Origin: Neobacillus mesonae
GTDB lineage: Bacteria > Bacillota > Bacilli > Bacillales > Cytobacillaceae
Direction: 5' to 3'
DNA length: 64,000 nt
NCBI RefSeq assembly: GCF_023715155.1
Contig: NZ_JAMBNQ010000013.1
Span: 47,877 to 111,876, forward strand
A program made the position numbers and the translations under genes. Shown here in pieces: positions 61,664 to 64,000 of the stretch; the first letter of the stretch is position 1, and the number at the start of each line of letters is the position of its first letter. The notes below the pieces were generated by a model. It saw only the letters and a list, made by a program, of their open reading frames with translations, did no database searches and was not told where the DNA came from.

Positions 61664-63421
61664 TTGTCTCAAGATTATGGAGAAACGATTGATAAAACTG
61701 TCCAGGAAATGAAAAAGTTAGAGGATGAGGCGAAAACTTTTTATCAGAAGCAGAAGGGAATGATCCAGAAGCCTCCAAGAAAAAGACGCCGTTTATCGTT
61801 TGATAAAACCCATCATTCAAAGGAAGAAGAACGGGAAAAAAGAGATGCGTTAAAGCCAAAGTTGATTGAGCAAAATGAATTGTTTCATTTTAAACCTGCG
61901 CAGACAGCGATACAATTAACCAATGAAGCCGTCTCATATGCTTCAATTGGAAATTATGAAATGGCTGTTCCTAAATTTATAGAGGCAGTTGAGCATTTTG
62001 ATTCTTCCTGCGATATGATCTTTAATTTGGGGAAGGCTGGACTAGAAAGTGGTAATTTCGCAGGCCTTTTTGATCTGTTGGACTACTGGTTTATGACAGA
62101 AGATGGCGATTATTATCATGATCAGTTACAAAAGCTGCTCCATTTAGAATTTGAAGGCGATATTGTTTTGGGGTTTATCAATGGCAATAGTCCCCTTGTT
62201 TTTGAAATCAAAGAGGATATGGCGGAAATTACGGAAGGGATGGATGAGTTTCAAGGATGTACGCTTCCGCTTATGTATAAAATCCCAGTTTCGCTGGAAC
62301 TTGAACGAAAAGACAAAGAGGAGATCACGCTTTTTGATTATGATTTTCTAAAACAATGGGCAGGTACAGTTGCGGGGCCGGAATTGCTGCAATATGAAAT
62401 TATCCTTCCTGTTTCTAGTTTCCGACTATTTTTAAATCAATTTGCAGGTTCTGTTGTAAAGTTATCCAATCATCAGTATCAAGAGTTAACTGACTTTAAT
62501 GATTTGCATCTTAGGTATGAAAAATATCAACATGAACAATTGAATTTAGAACCTCCAGATCGGTATGAAGCCCCAAGGATTTCGTATGTTCTTGTGGAAA
62601 TTACGAAAGAAAGTAAGCCGGAATTTCTGAGCGATTTCAGGGATTTTGTGGATAGGCATGTGACAAAGGAAGTCAGCGACGAAGAACAGGATGCAATGGA
62701 GGATGCTTATTGGCAGAATCGTTACGAAGAAGAAGCCGATATGTACCGGTCCATAGACCTGCAGGAACAATACGAATATTTTTCAAACCAAGCTCATCTT
62801 TATGGTAAACTGGCTGCTTACCTGGAAAATTTAAGGTGTCACGTTGACAGGCCCTATGAATCTTTAAATCAGAAATTAATGGATGAAGCCGAGAATAAAT
62901 ACTGGGGTCTTTTAGGTGATGTCTTCGAGGAAGTTCTGAGAAAAAAACAGGTGAAGAAAGCTGCTGTTTCAATGAAGGGCATGAAAGAATCTGAAGAATT
63001 ACTTTACCAGAAAAGGATTGAAAAGCTAATGGGAAAGGTGACTTCTGCTGAGGTAAAAGAGCCTTTATACTCCGAATTGGTGCCAATCGTTAAAGTTATT
63101 TCTGTCAGCCCAAAATCTGCTTTAAGTCATATGAGGAATGTGTTGGAGATTCTTTTAAAAAAAGGGATGCGTAAATTAGGATTAAATCCAAATGGCGAAA
63201 CTCTATTCAACTTAATGAACAGCACCATTTATACGCGAAATAAAAAAATAGACGATTACATGCATGAAATAAGAAAGACCGTCAATCAGCATGGAGATCA
63301 CTTTGATGAATCAAAACAATTCAGTGTGGAAGCTGAAAAAATTAATCAAAAGTATGTCGAGGTTCTTTTAGATAAGCTATTAAAGGTTGTAGATTTTTAC
63401 ATTAAACAGTTTAAATTTTAA
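61664..63421 (+). CDS. unrecognised 585-aa protein with C-terminal HEPN/DUF4145-like domain
   Basis: TTG start with AGGAGGA 6 nt upstream. Residues 1-70 are basic and charged, with QKPPRKRRRLSFDK. About 85-145 is a TPR-like helical pair (NEAVSYASIGNYEMAVPKFIEAVEHF). A mixed middle follows. The C-terminal 100 residues are helical with RNVLEILLKKGMRKLG, a KIDDYMHEIRKTVNQH segment (R537-x5-H543) and a long final helix. HEPN ribonucleases carry such an R-x4-6-H motif, and DUF4145 proteins have the same IR...N...H layout. The assignment is tentative. It is monocistronic, next to an rRNA operon. Confidence 0.6.
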   Translation: MSQDYGETIDKTVQEMKKLEDEAKTFYQKQKGMIQKPPRKRRRLSFDKTHHSKEEEREKRDALKPKLIEQNELFHFKPAQTAIQLTNEAVSYASIGNYEMAVPKFIEAVEHFDSSCDMIFNLGKAGLESGNFAGLFDLLDYWFMTEDGDYYHDQLQKLLHLEFEGDIVLGFINGNSPLVFEIKEDMAEITEGMDEFQGCTLPLMYKIPVSLELERKDKEEITLFDYDFLKQWAGTVAGPELLQYEIILPVSSFRLFLNQFAGSVVKLSNHQYQELTDFNDLHLRYEKYQHEQLNLEPPDRYEAPRISYVLVEITKESKPEFLSDFRDFVDRHVTKEVSDEEQDAMEDAYWQNRYEEEADMYRSIDLQEQYEYFSNQAHLYGKLAAYLENLRCHVDRPYESLNQKLMDEAENKYWGLLGDVFEEVLRKKQVKKAAVSMKGMKESEELLYQKRIEKLMGKVTSAEVKEPLYSELVPIVKVISVSPKSALSHMRNVLEILLKKGMRKLGLNPNGETLFNLMNSTIYTRNKKIDDYMHEIRKTVNQHGDHFDESKQFSVEAEKINQKYVEVLLDKLLKVVDFYIKQFKF

Positions 63422-63481
63422 TTAGAAGTGTTAATGATCCTCATCATTTTTATGGTGCGGATTATTTTTTTGAAAAAGATA

Positions 63482-63711
63482 TTGACTTATATAAAATATG
63501 AGAGTAATATTACTAACTGTCGCTGAACGATTTGTTCCACTAAGAGGAACTCAAATCACGAGCGATAATAAACTTTTAAATCTTCTTCGTCTTTAAAAAC
63601 TTTTTCTTGAAAAGTAACACTGGCGATGGTATGATATAAAGGTTCTCTTCGAAAGAGATTAACTTCTTTTTTAAAAAAAGAGTTGACCTTGTTTGAGAAG
63701 TGTGGTATTAT
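63482..63711 (+). promoter_or_regulatory. three tandem rRNA promoters
   Basis: P1: TTGACT (63482) / TAATAT (63505). P2: TTGAAA (63607) / TATGAT (63630). P3: TTGACC (63683) / TATTAT (63706). All three have 17-bp spacers. The arrangement fits an rrn operon. Confidence 0.75.
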
Positions 63712-63738
63712 TTTAAATGTCGCTTTTGCGATTGAAAT

Positions 63739-63752
63739 TGTTCTTTGAAAAC
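63739..63752 (+). promoter_or_regulatory. boxA antitermination site
   Basis: TGTTCTTTGAAAAC matches the Bacillus rrn leader boxA. It lies about 28 nt after the P3 -10, in the leader of the 16S gene. Confidence 0.8.
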
Positions 63753-63964
63753 TAAACAAACAAAAACGTCAACAAACAATAAACTATCGAGTTTCTTCTA
63801 TTATAATATAGTTGAATTCGAGCCAACGTAAATTTTATGAGCTAATCAACTCAACTTTTCCCCGTATTAACATGCAGTAATATCCTTTCGGATAAACTGC
63901 CTGTAAATACCCGATTGGTTCGACTAACCATCGCAGGAAAAACATTCTGCGATAGAAGTCTCAC

Positions 63965-64000
63965 TTTATTGGAGAGTTTGATCCTGGCTCAGGACGAACG
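63965..64000 (+). rRNA. rrs: 16S rRNA, 5' end (continues beyond window)
   Basis: TTTATTGGAGAGTTTGATCC and the following CTGGCTCAGGACGAACG are the conserved 16S start, including the 27F primer site. Only the first 36 nt lie in the window. The leader before it (63840-63960) has hairpins such as ATCGCAG...CTGCGAT. Confidence 0.97.

Overview
The window looks like chromosomal DNA of a spore-forming Bacillaceae species (Bacillus or a close relative). The evidence is two YjcZ-type sporulation micro-proteins, a SleB-type spore-cortex hydrolase, Spo0A boxes, TnrA/GlnR-type boxes, a CcpA cre site, a Bacillus-style ycb (glucarate/galactarate) gene set, and a 16S rRNA gene entered at the right edge behind three tandem promoters and a boxA. 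GTG and TTG starts are frequent, and one gene appears to start with CTG.

Layout. (1) 1-3187 holds small or hypothetical genes, two tandem copies of a ~200-bp dispersed intergenic element (367-570, 608-800; a third copy lies at 32042-32242), and an array of 27-nt hairpins with a 52-54 nt period (2674-3017). (2) 3188-10819 is a cell-envelope cluster: a zinc-ribbon/YARHG protein, an N-acetylmuramoyl-L-alanine amidase, a small membrane protein, two more zinc-ribbon proteins, a TcaA-type protein and a GH3 glycosidase. A second, longer array of the same hairpin family (10893-11538) follows it directly, so hairpin arrays sit on both sides of the cluster. (3) 11638-21211 is a glucarate/galactarate catabolic island: FadR-type regulator, two GudD paralogues, KdgD, 2-oxoglutarate semialdehyde dehydrogenase, GarD and GudP, with recognisable FadR-type operators. 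(4) 21511-24806 holds an M14 carboxypeptidase, a lipoprotein and the SleB-like hydrolase. (5) 25203-31986 is a TRAP-transporter operon with IclR, CitE-like lyase, MaoC hydratase and CaiB/BaiF CoA-transferase, which resembles an itaconate/mesaconate-to-pyruvate-plus-acetyl-CoA route; cre and IclR-type sites lie upstream. (6) 32330-36768 holds amt-glnK with TnrA-type boxes, a glutathione peroxidase and an MDR oxidoreductase.

(7) 37195-51779 is an accessory catabolic cluster: a BCCT transporter, a divergent aldehyde dehydrogenase, a DMT permease, an amidohydrolase, a Rieske protein, a tandem cupin, EtfA, EtfB, a membrane/Fe-S protein, a CCG-domain protein, a DgcA/TMADH-type flavoenzyme, an unrecognised protein and a TetR regulator. 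The Etf-to-flavoenzyme block parallels the dimethylglycine-demethylase (DgcAB-EtfAB) system, with DgcB split into two genes. I read it as oxidative N-demethylation of an unknown betaine-like compound. (8) 52024-56121 holds a PAP2 phosphatase, a GDPD-PhoD fusion behind a Pho box, and a C45-family acyltransferase-like protein. (9) 56304-61429 is a second TRAP operon with an RraA-like protein, a nitrilase-family amidase and a GntR regulator. (10) 61664-63421 is an unrecognised protein with a HEPN-like C-terminus, followed by the start of an rRNA operon.

The strongest candidates for something undescribed are the phased hairpin arrays around the zinc-ribbon cluster, the three-copy ~200-bp element, and the betaine-type cluster with its unassigned amidohydrolase, cupin and CTG-start genes. 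All functions are read from sequence motifs and gene order; no database search was run.
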